Positions 62,939 through 64,000 of a DNA stretch of 64,000 nt are shown here, piece by piece (the stretch's first letter is position 1; every line of letters starts with the position of its first letter). The position numbers and the translations under genes were made by a program. The notes under the pieces were generated by a model, which had not been told where the DNA came from, made no database searches, and saw only the letters and a program-made list of their open reading frames with translations. This DNA comes from Bacillus fonticola. Lineage in GTDB: Bacteria; Bacillota; Bacilli; Bacillales; JC228. The stretch spans positions 2,430,711 through 2,494,710 of the forward strand of contig NZ_CP052135.1 of assembly GCF_012955605.1 (NCBI RefSeq), in the 5' to 3' direction.

Positions 62939-63427
62939 ATGGGATTAAAGAAATTAAATAAAGAAGTAGTCGTCACCTGGTTACAAGAGCGTGGAGTTAC
63001 TGTAAACGACATTGCAGAACTCGTCTACTTCCTGCAATCAAACTATCATCCTGAATTAAAAATGGATACGTGCGTTGAAAATGTAGAACGAGTGCTTTCA
63101 AAAAGAGAAGTTCAAAACGCAATCATCACTGGCATTCAACTAGATATTCTTGCCGAAGAGAAGCAATTGCGTGCTCCTCTTCAAGAAATATTGGAAGTGG
63201 ATGAAGGGTTGTACGGGATTGATGAAGTACTTGCCTTAGCCATTGTCAACGTGTATGGTTCCATCGGATTTACGAATTACGGCTATGTTGACAAACTCAA
63301 ACCTGGAATATTGAAACGCTTAAACGATAAAACGACTGGCGAGTGCCATACGTTTCTTGATGACATTGTCGGTGCGATTGCTGCAGCTGCCTCCAGTCGG
63401 TTAGCACACGGTGCATTTGAGGAATGA
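62939..63427 (+). CDS. pgpA: Phosphatidylglycerophosphatase A, YutG
   Basis: A 162-residue protein with the PgpA-family sequence: LYGIDEVLALAIVNVYGSIG, TTGECHTFLDDIVGAIAAA, RLAHGAFEE. It is expected to dephosphorylate phosphatidylglycerophosphate, the last step to phosphatidylglycerol. The membrane helices of Gram-negative PgpA are absent and the protein looks soluble. AAAAGGAGC precedes the ATG. B. subtilis YutG sits at the same place. Confidence 0.9.
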   Translation: MGLKKLNKEVVVTWLQERGVTVNDIAELVYFLQSNYHPELKMDTCVENVERVLSKREVQNAIITGIQLDILAEEKQLRAPLQEILEVDEGLYGIDEVLALAIVNVYGSIGFTNYGYVDKLKPGILKRLNDKTTGECHTFLDDIVGAIAAAASSRLAHGAFEE

Positions 63428-63435
63428 TAGAAATG

Positions 63436-64000
63436 CTATAACCAACGCCATTCATCTAGCGAATCGAGCACATACGTTGGAGACAATCCTTCTTGTATAG
63501 CATCTTCCCGCGTAGATACACCTGTTAACACAAAGGCTGTATCGACCCCAGCTCGTTCGCCCGCAAGCAAATCTGTATGTACATTATCTCCTATAAGAAC
63601 AGCATCCTGTTCTTTGACGTTGTAGGCAGTTAAAGCTAAATCAATCACATGCCGCTCTGGCTTTCCAATGAAGAGCGGCTGTTTGTTTGTTGCCAATTCA
63701 ACCACTTTCGTTAGACTCCCGTTACCTGGTTGAAACCCTCTCTCTGTTGGCAATTGTGTATCTGCATTTGTTGAAATAAACGGTACACCTTGCTGCACCC
63801 AGTATGCTGCAGTAGCTAGTTGCTCGTACGTGCATTTCCGATTGAGTCCCATGACAACAGCTGCTGGATTTTCCTCACTAAAGGTAAAACCAGCCTCTTG
63901 TAACGGTACGGTCAGCCCCTCTTCTCCTATCCAATAAACGTGTGCACCAGCAGGAATTTTTTTCTTCAAAACAGCGACCGTAGCAATACTCGTTGTGAAC
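63436..64000 (-). CDS. yutF: HAD hydrolase, NagD/YutF type (5' end missing at window edge)
   Basis: The frame runs from the stop at 63436 to the window edge: FTTSIATVAVLKKKIPAGAH, VYWIGEEGLTVPLQEAGFTF, FISTNADTQLPTERGFQPGN, FIGKPERHVIDLALTAYN (catalytic Lys), AVLIGDNVHTDLLAGERAGV (third Asp). It is the C-terminal two thirds of a class-II NagD-type HAD sugar phosphatase. The first ~80 residues, with the nucleophile Asp, would lie beyond position 64000. A TTG at 63969 is not the true start because the coding sequence continues upstream. Confidence 0.88.
   Translation of the reverse strand, partial: FTTSIATVAVLKKKIPAGAHVYWIGEEGLTVPLQEAGFTFSEENPAAVVMGLNRKCTYEQLATAAYWVQQGVPFISTNADTQLPTERGFQPGNGSLTKVVELATNKQPLFIGKPERHVIDLALTAYNVKEQDAVLIGDNVHTDLLAGERAGVDTAFVLTGVSTREDAIQEGLSPTYVLDSLDEWRWL

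Overview
The window is a 64 kb chromosomal stretch of a low-to-mid GC Firmicute, almost certainly a Bacillaceae (Bacillus sensu lato). The evidence is the set of Bacillus-type genes (yteA, yug, yui, yum, yut and yuz families), strong AGGAGG ribosome binding sites, frequent TTG and GTG starts, and a gene order that follows the Bacillus subtilis dps-luxS / men / glg / trnB / yug / mrp / yui / yum-yut regions as I remember them. The complete Mrp Na+/H+ antiporter operon and menaquinone-based respiration would suit an alkali- or salt-tolerant aerobic spore former. No species can be named from the sequence alone.

Layout. 0-3.7 kb: small proteins, a lone holin, Dps, YtzI, LuxS and YidD. 3.7-12.8 kb: menaquinone biosynthesis, menFDHBEC on the minus strand and menA divergent on the plus strand. 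13-21.7 kb: yteA, then the glycogen operon glgBCDAP (minus). 21.9-23.3 kb: a TSUP permease, then a 30-copy array of a 20-bp unit. 23.4-25.9 kb: 20 tRNA genes in B. subtilis trnB order but without rRNA genes and without tRNA-Pro. 26-38 kb: GNAT and MgtC proteins, a single tRNA-Ala, K+ channel, pgi, alcohol dehydrogenase, succinate-semialdehyde dehydrogenase, rocD, yugI, yugF, yugE and a patB remnant. 38-41.8 kb: SodC, cyclophilin, KapB and YuxJ. 42-47.8 kb: mrpABCDEFG. 47.8-54 kb: thioesterase, YuzC, a Gly/Tyr repeat protein, leucyl aminopeptidase, yuiDCBA and a second 20-bp array. 54-64 kb: NUDIX hydrolase, two NDH-2-like flavoproteins, YumC, Fe-S assembly proteins (YutM, YutI), YuzB, YuzD, a D-hydroxyacid dehydrogenase, YutH, PgpA and the start-truncated YutF.

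How the genes fit together. Men enzymes make menaquinone, and YumB and YutJ look like NADH dehydrogenases that could reduce it. The thioesterase at 47.9 kb could supply the DHNA-CoA hydrolase step. Mrp would use the proton gradient for Na+ and pH homeostasis. Glg proteins and YteA are sporulation-linked in relatives. Pgi connects to the glycogen pool at glucose 6-phosphate.

The most unusual content is non-coding: two arrays of a 20-bp unit sharing the core GAGCGTTAATCC, 30 kb apart; a dispersed hairpin element whose copies show compensatory base changes and sit directly ahead of menE, menA and yutJ; other dispersed repeats in the tRNA spacers, with the hairpin element nested inside some; and a leader upstream of yugF with mutually exclusive terminator and antiterminator pairings. 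Compared with my recollection of B. subtilis, rrnB, kinB and comQXPA-degQ are missing from their expected places.
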